From: Prorocentrum cordatum
Lineage: Eukaryota; Sar; Dinophyceae; Prorocentrales; Prorocentraceae
Assembly: GCA_963575745.1 (NCBI GenBank)
Contig: CAUYUJ010016059.1
Coordinates: forward strand, 488,849 to 552,848
Direction: 5' to 3'
Length of the DNA stretch: 64,000 nucleotides
Below the pieces are notes generated by a model that was given only the letters and a program-made list of their open reading frames with translations, did no database searches and was not told the DNA's origin. The position numbers were made by a program, and so were the translations under genes. This document shows positions 23,197-38,848 of the stretch, piece after piece (within the stretch, counting starts at the first letter, position 1; each line of letters begins with the position of its first letter).

Positions 23197-24425
23197 GATT
23201 GGTTGTTGGCATCGCGTGGGAGGCGACTCTGGGTCGTCGTCGGTGTCGTCGTCGTTGCCGTCGTCGTTCTCTACAAGATGCATGTCTCAACGATTGTTCC
23301 AGCCTTTCCCGCTCCCCCCCCCCCCCCCGATGTTACAAGTGTTCGTGGTTCGTGCCCCGTCCCGTGAGGCACCCCCGCATGCCATCCCTTTCCCATGCCC
23401 CCCCACCCCCATTGACTCTCCATCCCCCGTCGTAGCCAGAGAACTCCCATACCGATCCCCCGATCCTCCAATCCATCGCGATTGCCAGGTGACGGCCTGA
23501 GAGCAGCCATCGAGGCGAACACTGACCAGCTCAGGGGAGGGCCCTGCGCGCTGCCATTCCTTTTCGAGGAAAAGGTGGGAGCGTCTCTGAGAGGAGGTGT
23601 GACGAACTGTGAGAGCATCACAGGGATAGGATGAGCTAGGGGACCCAGGAGGACGGCATGGATGAGCATCAGGCGCACGCCCTCGAGCGATCGGGTGGGG
23701 AGGAGGATCAGATGTTCAGATACGTAAGAACCAGGGCGAGGAGGAGGAGGAGGAGGAGGAGGAGTAAGAAGAATATGAGGGTCGGATGAGGACCAGAATA
23801 GAGGGGGGCAGCACCTAGAATACCCTCGGGGAGGAGGGCCAGATGAGTCGATGGCGGCAAATCTAACAAGACCCTCGGGGGCCCTCTGATCTAGGACCGC
23901 CCTCGAGAGTACACATTCGATCGAGGCTTACCTTGGTCCGTGGTCGAGGGGGCACCCCTACCAAGCTCGATGGCAGCATGTTCCAATTGACACTCGGCCT
24001 CCTCATTCCGATCCGTCCATCCTTACCTCGCACTACTGGTGCAAGGGCCCGCACGGCGTGTGACCATATGCATTGCGGACGGGAGCACCATGCATTGATC
24101 TGCATTTCAGTTTCTCTTGCCTGTGCGACAGCTCGACGTCCAGTGCTGACTGCTCGAGCTGTTTGTCTAGCTGTCGGGCGAGCCCCTGCCCGAGGGGGGC
24201 ACTGGCCGCAGGCGAGCGGGGAGATCGCAGTCCACGGGGGGGATCTATGGTGCTAGATGCCGAGCAAAAGAAATGTGATGCAACTAATGGGCGCACGCAT
24301 ACACGCGCAAGCGTACGATACATACGCAGATGCACACGTTCAGAGTTGCAGTATTGTGCATGTATGCGTGCATGTGTGTGCAGGTATGCGCAGATATGTG
24401 TGGTTTCGTGCGCACGCTGCACATT
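23197..24425. other. No gene recognised
   Basis: Contains a GGA stretch near 23,735. A minus-strand open stretch (24,075-24,250) reads GQGLARQLDKQLEQSALDVE, a possible coiled coil, but it has no clear gene context. Confidence 0.3.
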
Positions 24426-24435
24426 ACAGCACACT

Positions 24436-24465
24436 GAATACATATATATATATATATATACATAT

Positions 24466-24506
<41 letters not shown>
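24436..24506. repeat. TA microsatellite
   Basis: TATATA with CATATACACA in the middle. Both sides are rich in alternating GTGTGC/CGCACG-type sequence. Confidence 0.95.
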
Positions 24507-24839
24507 TACGCACTTGTGCACGCACGTGTGTCTATGTATGTACGTATGCGGTTTGTGCGTTGTGTCTCTGGCTGCCATGTTAAGCGAACCATGCGCGTAG
24601 AACCACGCGGGTTGGTTCGCTGTGCTCAGGCATACGCACAGACACCGTTGCATCCAGGACAGCCTTCAGTTACATCCGACACACTGTTGGACATCGTGCT
24701 TGGTAACACAGGGCGAACACATCGTAGCACGTATACGCATGCACATGTACACGCGTGTAGACACTCGCGCGTAAACGCATGCGCGCGCACACGAATGCAC
24801 TGCGGATGCGTGGGTCCAGAACCCAAACACAACAACGCT

Positions 24840-26140
24840 TAAACGCAAGCGTTGCCATGCGCAAGCGCCCAACCATGACAGGAGCAACATGCCAACCATG
24901 ACATGGACAATCGACCCCTGACAGGGACAACCGAACACGCCCTGGCAGGAACACCTACCAGTCCATGGCATAACCACTAACAACACATACCATATGCTGA
25001 AAAGGGGGGCACTGCGGCTAAACCCAACAACGGCGAGACCCCAAGAAATCACAATACCCTGAACTTAGCACCCGCAATCCCTAAGACCAACCACCATGCG
25101 ACCCAACGCCCCACATACACATGCGCCCTCTTCCTCTTGCACACAAGGACACCAAAACCATAACCACCCGACTGAAGCCCATTGTGCCCTGCTAGCACTA
25201 AACCCTGGAACCTTATGCACTCGGACACGACGGCGCGGAGACCACCCTGATGCCCAATACCCTAGAACCCATGCGGCCCGACGTCCGTAGGACCCTACGC
25301 CACACTCGTAAACCCATGACCTAAGCCACCCGCACCTTAAAACCCTGCGTAAAAAAACATGTTTGTCCGACCACCCTGGCACGCCTATATGTACGTCCCG
25401 TGCGTGCGCGCGCGGGAAGAGAGAGGGCGGGCTGGATCGGGCGGGGGGGGGGGGGGGGGGGGGCGGACCAGCAAGGACAGGAAGGAGTGCGCGCAAGCGC
25501 AGAGTGGCGGGAGGCAGCGAGCAGCGAGCAGCGGAGGAGAGAGCTTGCCGCCCAGGTGCACCTGGGCGACACGGCATGCTGGACATGACATTGTGGATCG
25601 GCGGCATGACTTACTTTGCGGCACGTTGGACATGACGGACGTAAGTGGACAGGGGGGGCACACCCCGCCCCCCAACCTGAACCCAAACCCAGAACATACC
25701 GAGCGGGGCCGCGGGCGGGGTTAGGAGGTTTGGAGGTGCCACCGCGCCCTCCACCCCCGCCCCCCACACCCCCCCCTCCCACCCCCACACCCCCACCCCA
25801 CGCTCGATTGTTGCGCGGGCCCCCCCGACCCCGCCCACCTCCCCTCACCCCCTTAGCTACAGTGGCCCAGTCGACCCCCTCGGGACATCGAGCACCCTGA
25901 ATGCACACCGAAAATACCCAGACCCCGCCCCAACCACCCCCCCGAGACCGCCCCGACGACGCCCAGCCCCCTAGAACCCGCACACGAGAACCCCCAGCGC
26001 GCCCCCGCACATACCCAGAGCCCGTCCCAGACCACCCCAACCCGCCCCGATGAGGCCCAGCCCCCCAAAACCTGCGCCCGAGCGCCCTCAACGCGCACCC
26101 TGAAATAACCCGAACCCACCCCACCAGTCGCCCATCCGAC
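24840..26140. repeat. C-rich degenerate minisatellite
   Basis: Phrases such as CCCTAGAACCC, GACCGCCCCGACG and CCCAGCCCCC recur at roughly 100-120 bp spacing, clearest in 25,895-26,110 and weaker at 25,190-25,330. A poly-G run (about 25,440-25,462) and C-rich DNA (25,730-25,850) are included. Open minus-strand frames rich in Gly/Trp are repeat products. Confidence 0.55.
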
Positions 26141-26224
26141 CCGACGTCCCCCCGATGCGCTCGACTGCGTCTTGGTGATGCTCTTCCGCTGTCGCGGCGC
26201 GTTTCTCATGGTTGCTACGTGCGT

Positions 26225-26626
26225 CTTGTTTTCTAACGTTTTCTAACGTTTTCTAATGTTTTCTAATATTTGTCTTGTTTTTCTTGTTTCTAACGTTTTC
26301 TAACGTTTTCTATGTAACGTTTTTCTTGTTTTTAACGTTTTTATTGTTTTCTAACGTTTTCTATGTAACGTTTTCTAACGTTTTTCTTGTTTTTCTTGTT
26401 TTCTAGCGTTTTTCTTGTTTTTAACGTTTTTATTGTTTTCTAACGTTTTCTAATGTTTTCTATGTAACGTTTTCTAACGTTTTTCTTGTTTTTCTTGTTT
26501 TCTAACGTTTTCTAACGTTTTCTATATAACGTTTTCTAACGTTTTCTAACGTTTTTCTTGTTTTTCTTGTTTCCTAGCGTTTTCTAACGTTTTCTAACGT
26601 TTTCTAACGTTTTCTAACGTTTTCTA
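26225..26626. repeat. Decamer satellite TTTTCTAACG with TTTTTCTTG variants
   Basis: About 400 bp of TTTTCTAACG units mixed with TTTTTCTTGT and TTCTATGTAACG. It is strikingly AT-rich against a GC-rich background and has no spacer-like variation, so it is not a CRISPR array. Confidence 0.95.
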
Positions 26627-27094
26627 TGCCACGCGCGCCCTACCCCGCCCTCCGCGGGCGCTCGGGAAGGTCGTCGACGCCGCCGCAGGGGGCGCGGTGG
26701 GGGCGCTCAAGGGGTCCAAAGCGGTCCGCGGGCCACCGCGAGTGCGACCGCGCCTTGGCACCGCGCTCACGGGGCGGTCGCGGAGGGCGTCGAACCCCCC
26801 CGCCCCGCCACCTGCGCGATCGCGCGATGCACACCGCGGGGCACCTGATGCCCCGCCAGGCTATCGACCCCTGACGGATGCCCGCGGGGCAATTCACCTA
26901 CTGCTTGACCACCCGCGCGGCCCCCCTGCCAACCCCCCCCAGGGCCCATGGCCCTAGGCCAGCCGCGCCAATCCCCCTCGAGGCGTATACACGTGACCCC
27001 AACCAGTCCCCTGCGCGCGCACTGCGCCTTGGATGCACGGCGCTGGCCCCCGCGCCGCCCCCGCAACGCTGCAGGCTCGCGGACCCATGTCTGA

Positions 27095-27140
<46 letters not shown>

Positions 27141-27672
27141 ATACATACAAACATACACGTACACGCAGCACGGCGCCCTCAGGTGAAATATGACGTGGGG
27201 GGATAGGTGAGGGAGGGGGCGCGGTGGGTGACAACGGTTCCGCGTGAGATACCCCCTCCCATGCCCAGGGTTCCCCAACCCCCATCTCGAACCCGCCCTA
27301 AGGGGGGACCCCCATATACCATCGCCTGTCATGCGCGCGCGTGCTTCGCATGGTTGGCCATTGCGCCGTGCGTCTGCGCCCCCCAGGGCAGCGCGCTGCA
27401 GGCGACGGGGAGATCGCGCGCGGACCCATGTCTGAATATTGCAAAAAAAAAAAAATGGGGATGGGAGAAGAGGGTTATAGGACGCAGTGTGAGGTGGATG
27501 GGGGGGAGGAAGGTGCATGGCGTGTCAGCAGAGCATGTCTGAATATTGCAGCTTCGGTCCGACCCAGGACGTCCCAGCGTGGGTTCTGGACTTGGCCCAG
27601 ATCTAGACTTTGCGTGCGGCCTGTTCAGGGGCCAGGCCTCACGAGCGCATGCGTGGAAGGGGAGGGGAGGCG
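26627..27672. other. No gene recognised, TA run at about 27,098-27,133
   Basis: GC-rich sequence with overlapping frames. The phrase GACCCATGTCTGAATAT is repeated near 27,081, 27,422 and (as GCATGTCTGAATATTGCA) 27,535, so a short dispersed repeat is present. Confidence 0.4.
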
Positions 27673-32381
<4,709 letters not shown>

Positions 32382-33120
32382 GGCGCACGCTTGCCCCGAA
32401 TGCCGCAGGGGGCATGTGCGTGGGGGAGAATGGGAGAGAGGATGAGAGGGGAGGCATCGATGGAGGGAAGGATCGATAGAGAGACGACCTCGGGGCGAGT
32501 GCGCTGCGAGCAGCGCCACTTCTCGTGCAGAAGGCTCAACAATGCTCAGACGTGCACGATTTTTAGACCATGGATGCGGTTTCAGATCCATGTCAGGTCG
32601 TCCAGTTAGGTGCCCGCGGCAAGAGACAGAGAGCAAGGCGGTGCGATCGACGAGGCGCCGCGCTCGAGCGTGAGAAAGCAGGCGCGCGCAATCAGCGACG
32701 AGAGCACACGTGGCAGCAGACATGCATTCGCACGTCAGTCAACGAGATGAGGAAAATGGAGGGAGGGAAAGCGTAACATGGAAGATGAAAAAGAAACGCT
32801 GGCACGGGTAGCGGCAGGGGGATTTAGGACGGGAGGGCAGGAAGGTAGACGCAAAGCATTCAGATCAGCATGTTGAGATTGTGTGCGTCGATTCGGGGCC
32901 CCCTGAGAATGCAATGGACAGTAGCGCCATTTGGGATCGCGTTATACCCAATTCGCACCTATAGGAGCATGGGAACTGCATGAGAAAATGGCGCGCAGCC
33001 CGCGAGCAAGCGACAGCAGTGGTTGATTCAGGATAGGCCCCATAGGTTTCTTCAGATCGACGTGTGTTTAGTAGAAGCCACTCGCCTTAGTTTCCCCTAT
33101 CGGTGAATCCATCGGCCGTA
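32382..33120. other. No gene recognised
   Basis: Short frames only. This is the stretch between the gene B stop and the transposase gene. Confidence 0.5.
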
Positions 33121-33123
33121 GCG

Positions 33124-33144
33124 TTCTAGCCACTTTGGCTCCAG
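33124..33144 (+). promoter_or_regulatory. Weak match to the dinoflagellate spliced leader
   Basis: TTCTAGCCACTTTGGCTCCAG matches the 21 common bases of the DinoSL at 16 positions, including TAGCCA, TTTGGCTC and the final AG. It lies 52 bp before the transposase start codon, where a relict leader would sit if the gene had once passed through a trans-spliced mRNA. The match is imperfect and could be chance. Confidence 0.2.
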
Positions 33145-33763
33145 CGAGTGTGCAACGTATCCGACCTCGCTGGTTCTGAGTGCACACTTGCCGCGATGGC
33201 CGCGCGAGCAGCTGCCATGCAGATGATGGCGGACAGCCAACCCTCGTCAGCAGGAATGCCGCGGCCGATGGATTTGCATCCCCAGGTAGGCTTGGCAAAC
33301 TGCACGCCCACGTAGTTGCCCCATGTGAGGTGGGGGGGTGATGGATGGCAGGGGGGCTGGATTCGGTCACGGTGCACCCCCCCAAGAAGAGTGGGGCATC
33401 TGCGTGGGGGGGGGGGGGTGCGATTTTGCCGAGCCAAACCTTGACGCAGGGTGGCCCCGAGTTCGACGGAGGAGCTGGACTTCGGAAGTACTTGCTGAAC
33501 AGGTGGAAGGAAGGGAAGCTCACGAGCAAGGATAAATTGCTGAACGCACCACCCTGACATAAGCCATTCGGATGACGGTAGAAGTATTATCAGAGGTACG
33601 GGAGGGAGAGGGGGGAGGTCGGGGAAGGGATAGGCAGGGGAAGGAAGGCAGTGGCAGCGGAGGGGGGAGAGGGCAGAAGAGGAAAGAAACCACCAGAGAA
33701 AGAGAGATAGAGAGAGAGACTATGACAAGCCAGTGCTCGGGCGTGGTCGTGTTCAGCCATTAG

Positions 33764-34642
33764 GACGTCTGCACGATCGCGTTTCACACGATGAAATCTG
33801 GCGGGACAGGCGTGGGAGACCTGGCATTGGACCCAGAGTCGACCCATCATACGGAGCACATCCGCAATGCATTGCATTTGAACAGTCGGGAGCAATTGTA
33901 CTCAACGCTGGTTCCAGTGTGGGACAAGGCCACAGAGGCACGCGTGGCAATTGACTTTCCTTTCTCGCTTCCACACGAATGTTTTGCAGCCAGCTACTCG
34001 GAGAACCCTGAAGACTTCAACATGCAGAGAGTGGGTCCAGATGAAATCCCACAGCAGTACGAGACCCATCCTGTCACAACTGAGCATGGGAACCTGTCAT
34101 TCCCAATCGGGTTTTACAGCGACGGCGTGCCTATTTCAAAAAAAGACACGTTTCTGTGCTTTTACTGGAGCAATATAAAATCCCAGCGTCGACATTTGAT
34201 CACAGCAGTACGTAAGTCCGACTGCTGCAGCTGCGGCTGCTTAGGTGCCTGTACGTTAGGCGCTATAATGAGGGTAATCGTATGGAGCTTGAACATCCTG
34301 GCTGGCGGCGTCTTCCCATCAACGGATCACGACAACAATCCTTTCACATCTGCTGACCGTGAACTCAAGAGAGGTTTGTACATCGCCAACGGTCTCCGCG
34401 GAGCCTTGGTTGAATACAGAGCCGACCTGTTAGAATTTCAGCAAGCTTTGGGGGTAAAGAGATGGGACAACGTGCAGCACCCTTGCTTTTTCTGCGATTG
34501 TAGGAAGTCGGAACTTCATAACTATCCACGCTCTCGTGCTGAATGCACGTGGAGAGAAAAAGACGCAGCCACGTATGATAACATGGTTCGCTCCTGCATC
34601 AGAACAGTCCGAATCACGAAGACAGTTGGAGATCCTACTTGA
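33764..34642 (+). CDS. Transposase exon 3, part before the frameshift
   Basis: The open frame begins DVCTIAFHTMKSGGTGVGDL after an AG acceptor and ends at TGA 34,640-34,642. True coding seems to leave this frame near VRITK. Codon usage and complexity contrast with the surrounding repeats. Confidence 0.6.
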   Translation, partial: DVCTIAFHTMKSGGTGVGDLALDPESTHHTEHIRNALHLNSREQLYSTLVPVWDKATEARVAIDFPFSLPHECFAASYSENPEDFNMQRVGPDEIPQQYETHPVTTEHGNLSFPIGFYSDGVPISKKDTFLCFYWSNIKSQRRHLITAVRKSDCCSCGCLGACTLGAIMRVIVWSLNILAGGVFPSTDHDNNPFTSADRELKRGLYIANGLRGALVEYRADLLEFQQALGVKRWDNVQHPCFFCDCRKSELHNYPRSRAECTWREKDAATYDNMVRSCIRTVRITKTVGDPT

Positions 34643-35570
34643 CTGCATGAGGCACGACCCCGATATCGGTGGATACGGAACATGGCGCTCGTGCCCCGAC
34701 TTAGGGCTACCCTCTGGCTGGCGTTTGGTTCAGACAGGCCCCGTCACTGATACATACAAAGTTATGGAAATCCCGTGTTCGGCCGAAGAGCCTGCCGAGC
34801 TTACCTTTTTCGACAGTGGCAATCAGATCGGCCTCAATTTCATCGTTCCCATATTCTCCGTCCTGGGATTTACGATAGACATGGTGGCATTAGACATCAT
34901 GCATGTAGTTGACTTAGGAATTAGCCAATACCTCTGTGGAGCAGTATTGACCATTCTCGTGGAAGGAAATTGTGCCAACAGCCAGAAACGTACTGCAGTT
35001 CTCAGGCGCAAGGATAACATAATATTTCTTCGCCGCCGCTTGAGGGCATACTATATAGCAAACAGAACGGTTCTCAAGAGAGGACAAATGTCTCAAATCT
35101 TTCGTCTCTCCCTCAAGATGCTCGGGCCTGTGCACGACCCCCGTCTCCGTGCGAAGGCAGCGGAGACGCGACAACTGGTCGGTCTTTTACCTGACTTGTG
35201 TCGCGAGCACTCACGTCTCTTCACTGGCCTTGCCGTTTACTTACCGCACTGTTGCACTCAGCTGTTAAAGTTCCAGAACATAGTTGCTGCGAACCCTCGG
35301 CGGTTGTCCCAGGAAGCCCAAAGGGATCTTGAGGATTCCGCTTTTGCGTTCGTGCACTGTTGGAAGAGAGCGGGTGGACACGTGGTGTTCAAACACCACG
35401 TGTTCCTCCATCTCGTGCTCCGCGCGCGCGTGATGGGGAATCCCCGCAGGTACTGGACGTACCTGGACGAGGGGGAGAACCGCGCGATGGCTTCCATCGC
35501 GCGTTCTCTCCACCACGGGTCCAATTTTTATTTCAGTTTTTTGGAGAAGGCCGTGCCAGACTTGTTCTGA
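34625..35570 (+). CDS. Transposase exon 3, part after the frameshift
   Basis: The frame one base over reads LEILLDCMRHDPDIGGYGTW and runs to EKAVPDLF and TGA. It contains the DIMH motif and a conserved-looking C-terminal region. The part of this frame before 34,625 is probably not translated. Confidence 0.6.
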
Positions 35571-37070
35571 GGTGCCGTGCAAAACGCCCGCCAGATTTCA
35601 TCGTGTGGGGGAGCAGGGAAGCGAGCGAGCGAGCAGGGTGCGCGCCTTGGAACTGCCAGGGGGCGGGCGGGTGCCACCCGCTCCGGCTGCAGGAAGGAGG
35701 GAAAGAGGGAGGAGGGAGGAAGGAGGGAGGTGGGAGGCAGGAAAGAGGAGGCAGGAGGGAGGGAAGGCACCGCCAGGCTGGTGACTGGACTGCTGGATCC
35801 GCTCCGGCCTGCAGGCCCTCTTATCAGGGGGAAGGCGTTTCATCATCCCCTTCCCTCCCGTTGTCCCTCTCCTCGAACCTCTCTCCCCCCCCCTCGGCCT
35901 CTCGGGCCCCTCGGGATCGATTCCCTCGAGAGAGCGCGTCGGCCGAGCCCCTTGGGAGCAATGCCGTCGGATGACTCCAAGGGGGGAGCCCCATGGCACT
36001 CCATGTTCTGGATGACTGCTGGGACCCGCAAGTATACGTTCATGTATGTATAGCGATAAATGGTACATCTATAAATACATGCATGCCAACAAATACATGC
36101 ACACAGCGACACATGAGGAAGCCAGTACACAACTCACACAACATATCAATAAACACATACAGACATAAACATGCAAGTTAACCCATACATACACAAAACA
36201 CGTAAACATACAAACAGCTCAACACTAACATGAAGTACATACGTTAAAACATCCACGCATAACTGGACACATAACTAAACACATGCATACCTAATCCAAA
36301 ATAACATGTAGACATGGATAAATAGATACATCAGCACATACATAAACAAATCAATGCATACATGCATACATAAACACATCAATGCAACCACATCAATACA
36401 TGTATGCATACATACATCACTAAACACATACATGAATAAACACTTAAACCAACACAAACAAGTACAGGTAAGTGCACGCATGTGTGTATACATATACATA
36501 TATATAGACATATGTATAAGAGCATTGGGGTCCTTGGCCCATGGCCCTGGCGGGCCTTCCAATCCAGCGCCTGTTCATTGGCAGTTGTGCGCAAAAAAAT
36601 ATGGTGGGCACAGCGCCCAGGGCCCTGGGTGCCCTAAAAAACACATTTCAACTTCGCTGGCGTTACGGAGGCGTCAACCATAAGATGATGATGTGGTTCA
36701 GCGCCGAGAGCCCGCACCCCTTTTCGAAGAAATATGCCATCAATGAATACTCCTCCTGTCGGACTCCTCGGCCACGCAACTATACATATATACATATCCT
36801 GGGAATTGTGGGTCGCCATGTGGCTGTTGCCAAACCGCGGGTCGAATGAAAAATAAGATGCCCCTTTTAAACATGGCATCCTCCATCGATGTTCTTTCGG
36901 CCTGGGCTTCCCCGCTGGCGCGGAACTGGGTGGGAGGTCACCGAAGACTGGTGGTGAACTGGGGCCAGAGGGCGGGAGCAGTGCCGAGCGTGCGCGCACG
37001 TGGCGGCACGCACCTGCAACCTGCCTCTCCCCCTCGTTTTCCCCCTTCCCCCTCCTCGGCCCTCCTCCTC
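35571..37070. other. No gene recognised
   Basis: Includes a GGA stretch (35,690-35,765), an ACATACAT-rich region (36,040-36,510) with loose CATA/ACAT repetition, and unique sequence at 36,530-37,000 with only short frames. Confidence 0.5.
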
Positions 37071-37073
37071 ATG

Positions 37074-37125
37074 AGCCTCCTCCTCTTCCTCCTCCTCCTC
37101 CTCCTCCTCCTCCTCTTTCCCTCGC
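37074..37125. repeat. CTC trinucleotide repeat
   Basis: CTCCTC run. A second block lies at 37,200-37,265. Confidence 0.9.
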
Positions 37126-37274
37126 CTGCTCTCCATCCCCCCCCCCCCTCCCGCCCCACCCCTCCCTGACAAGTGTACGCAAATTCAAAGTGTGATCCTC
37201 CACCACCCTCCTCGTCCACCACCCTCCTCCTCCTCCTCCTCCTCTTCTTCCTCCGTCCCCTCCTCCTGTACCGT

Positions 37275-37481
37275 CATTAATCATACTCTCCATCATCACA
37301 ATAATCATTATCATCAGTACACCACCACCGCCACATCACCACCATCATCATCATCAGCATGTGCATCATCATCACCATCACATTACCACTCACCACGTGC
37401 CATTAACAGCAGCAGCGCCATCATCACCACCACCAGCACCAGCACCATCACCATCATCATCATAATCAGCAGCAGCATCAC

Positions 37482-37530
<49 letters not shown>

Positions 37531-37535
37531 TCACC
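37275..37535. repeat. ATC trinucleotide repeat
   Basis: ATCATC with CACC variants, purest at 37,455-37,532. Confidence 0.95.
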
Positions 37536-37556
37536 ATTACCTATCACGACACATCA

Positions 37557-37694
37557 TGGCGTCAGCGTGGCTGACCACGGACGGGCGCCTGGGCAAACTC
37601 CCGCGCGCCCGCCCCGAACCCCTCACGCGGATCGGGCCCTTCAACCCCTCGCAAGCTACTCCCGCGGAACGCTGCGTGGTGTGCCAGGCCTGAA
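37557..37694 (+). CDS. Small open reading frame, possibly a terminal exon
   Basis: ATG to TGA, 45 codons, starting MASAWLTTDGRLGKLPRARP and ending ERCVVCQA. It directly follows the ATC repeat and looks coding in composition. No family recognised. It could also be the last exon of a longer gene. Confidence 0.25.
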
Positions 37695-37787
37695 CAGAAA
37701 GCATCTCCGCACCGTGAACTGGTAGCGGAATGTCTTGTTTGTAAAGTACCAATGCCTTGTGGATATATCGCTAGCTGCCAATGCTGT

Positions 37788-37911
37788 CTGACATCGGTCG
37801 ATATCCCCACGTCCCAATTTTTAATTTCGGTACCAATTTTTCAGCTTGTCTTGATTTTTTTTGAAACAGCTAGCAACGTCCCAATTTAATTGCAACGGGC
37901 AGATGTCAGGG
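37788..37911. repeat. Short unit with its own inverted ends beside the TIR
   Basis: CTGACATCGG at 37,788-37,797 mirrors CAGATGTCAG at 37,901-37,910, framing 124 bp. Inside, ACGTCCCAATTT occurs twice (about 37,809 and 37,876). These may be subterminal repeats of the large element or a nested miniature element. Confidence 0.5.
37880..37911 (-). repeat. Terminal inverted repeat, 37.9-kb end of the TIR element
   Basis: Read on minus it is CCCTGACATC, TGC, CCGTTGCAATTAAATTGGG, matching the 15,010 end at 29 of 32 bases. The TGA inside it stops the truncated recombinase frame. Confidence 0.85.
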
Positions 37912-38848
37912 GAGTGGGAGCTCCTCCTCGCTCCCCCGCAGCCTCTGCGGGTAGTGCCGCTCCAGCTGGCGGAGTGCTGCCACGGGGCACAATGATGTGC
38001 CCGTCTCGTACTGGTTCCGTACGCACCCCACGTTGTACTGGTCGGTCTTCGAGGAGGTGATGTGGAGCACCGCCTCCACCGCGTCCTTGAAGGCACAGGG
38101 CTTGTTGTCGCCACTGCGGCCCGTGACGTCCACTCCACGCACAACGCGCTCTCGACTCCATGTCTTCCCGGGCTGGACCAGGTACTCGGACGCCCTCAAC
38201 ATGAAGAAGAAGGCCACCGCCACGGCGGCCCACAGGACAGCGGTGTCCGCCTCAGGGAGGTCCGACTGGTCCTTCAGGAAGCCCTGAAGCCACAGGAGCA
38301 TACGAGGCGTCACTGGCCGCTTCCTCCCGTCGGCCTCTCCGGAGGCCGGCGAGCGTGGACCAAAGACGGCCTCGGTGGAGTAGAGGATCTGGGTACCCGA
38401 CCACGAGGTGGGCGAAGCGCACTGCGAACAACTTCTGTTTTACCGTACCCTCCGTGCGCTTCAGCACCTTAGCCAACACGATGACGAAGCCCAACAGTGC
38501 CTCCTCGTTGGCGTGTCGCTCCTCGCGGTCGCGTCCCTCCAGCCAGGGCGACTCCCCTTGGGCTGCTCTGAAGCTCTGCCACTGCTTCCAGCCGGTCTCG
38601 TAGCCAGCGCGGGTTCCCTCGGACAGTCGCAGCATCAGCGCCTCACGCTTCTGCTCCTCGATCCACCGGCCGTAGTCGCCCCCTCCCAGCATCGGGTGGT
38701 CCGGCAGGGCGATGGAGGCACGAGCGCGGCCCAGGGCGACCGGCTTGACCAGGCCCTGGGTCTCCACCTTCTTGCCCCGGTTGGGGCTCTTCTTCCGCCG
38801 CTTCTTGGGGGTGTTGACGACTGCGTCCAGGTCCACCTCCTCCGCGTC
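37912..38848 (-). CDS. Tyrosine recombinase, N-terminal half, interrupted
   Basis: After a Lys/Arg-rich leader (TPKKRRKKSPNRGKK near 38,790), LSEGTRAGYETGWKQWQSF begins the helical core-binding domain (38,620-38,345). The catalytic domain starts near 38,330. FFFMLRASEYL carries the first catalytic Arg (codon 38,194-38,196), and the frame runs to EEELPL at the TIR insert. The His, second Arg and Tyr lie in 13,901-15,009. Two frame changes are needed: one at the C8 run (38,849-38,856) to enter from Pol, and one near 38,320-38,345 back to the Pol frame. The enzyme would join the circular DNA copy to the target. Confidence 0.8.

Larger units (their letters stand above)
33196..35570 (+). pseudogene. 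CACTA/Plavaka-like DDE transposase gene with two introns and a frameshift
   Basis: Exon 1 is 33,196-33,285 (ATG, donor CAG/GTAGG). Exon 2 is 33,450-33,545 (acceptor GACGCAG, donor read as AAC/GCACC). Exon 3 starts at 33,764 (acceptor CATTAG). All three join in phase. Exon 3 holds FYSDGVPISKKDTFLCFYW (first Asp candidate, near 34,115), a Cys cluster HPCFFCDCRK (near 34,490) and, after a one-base frameshift near 34,615-34,635, ALDIMHVVDLGISQYL (near 34,895). The D-x-M-H there matches the second catalytic Asp of CACTA Tnp2 and Plavaka transposases. YWTYLDEGENRAMASIARSL near 35,455 may carry the last acidic residue. TGA is at 35,568-35,570. It would cut and paste the surrounding TIR element, but the frameshift suggests this copy is dead unless it is an assembly error. 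Confidence 0.6.

Noticed and set aside
24840-25345. Telomere-like sequence (ACCCTAAAC-type words)
   Set aside because: The words are scattered and irregular, with no tandem TTTAGGG or similar array.
26225-26626. CRISPR-like array
   Set aside because: The repeats abut without unique spacers and the genome is eukaryotic; it is a satellite. The same holds for the 9.4-kb minisatellite.
37788-37911. The 124-bp unit as the element that actually split the recombinase
   Set aside because: It has no TC/GA duplication at its inner end. Only the pairing with 15,010 gives a duplication and a restored frame.
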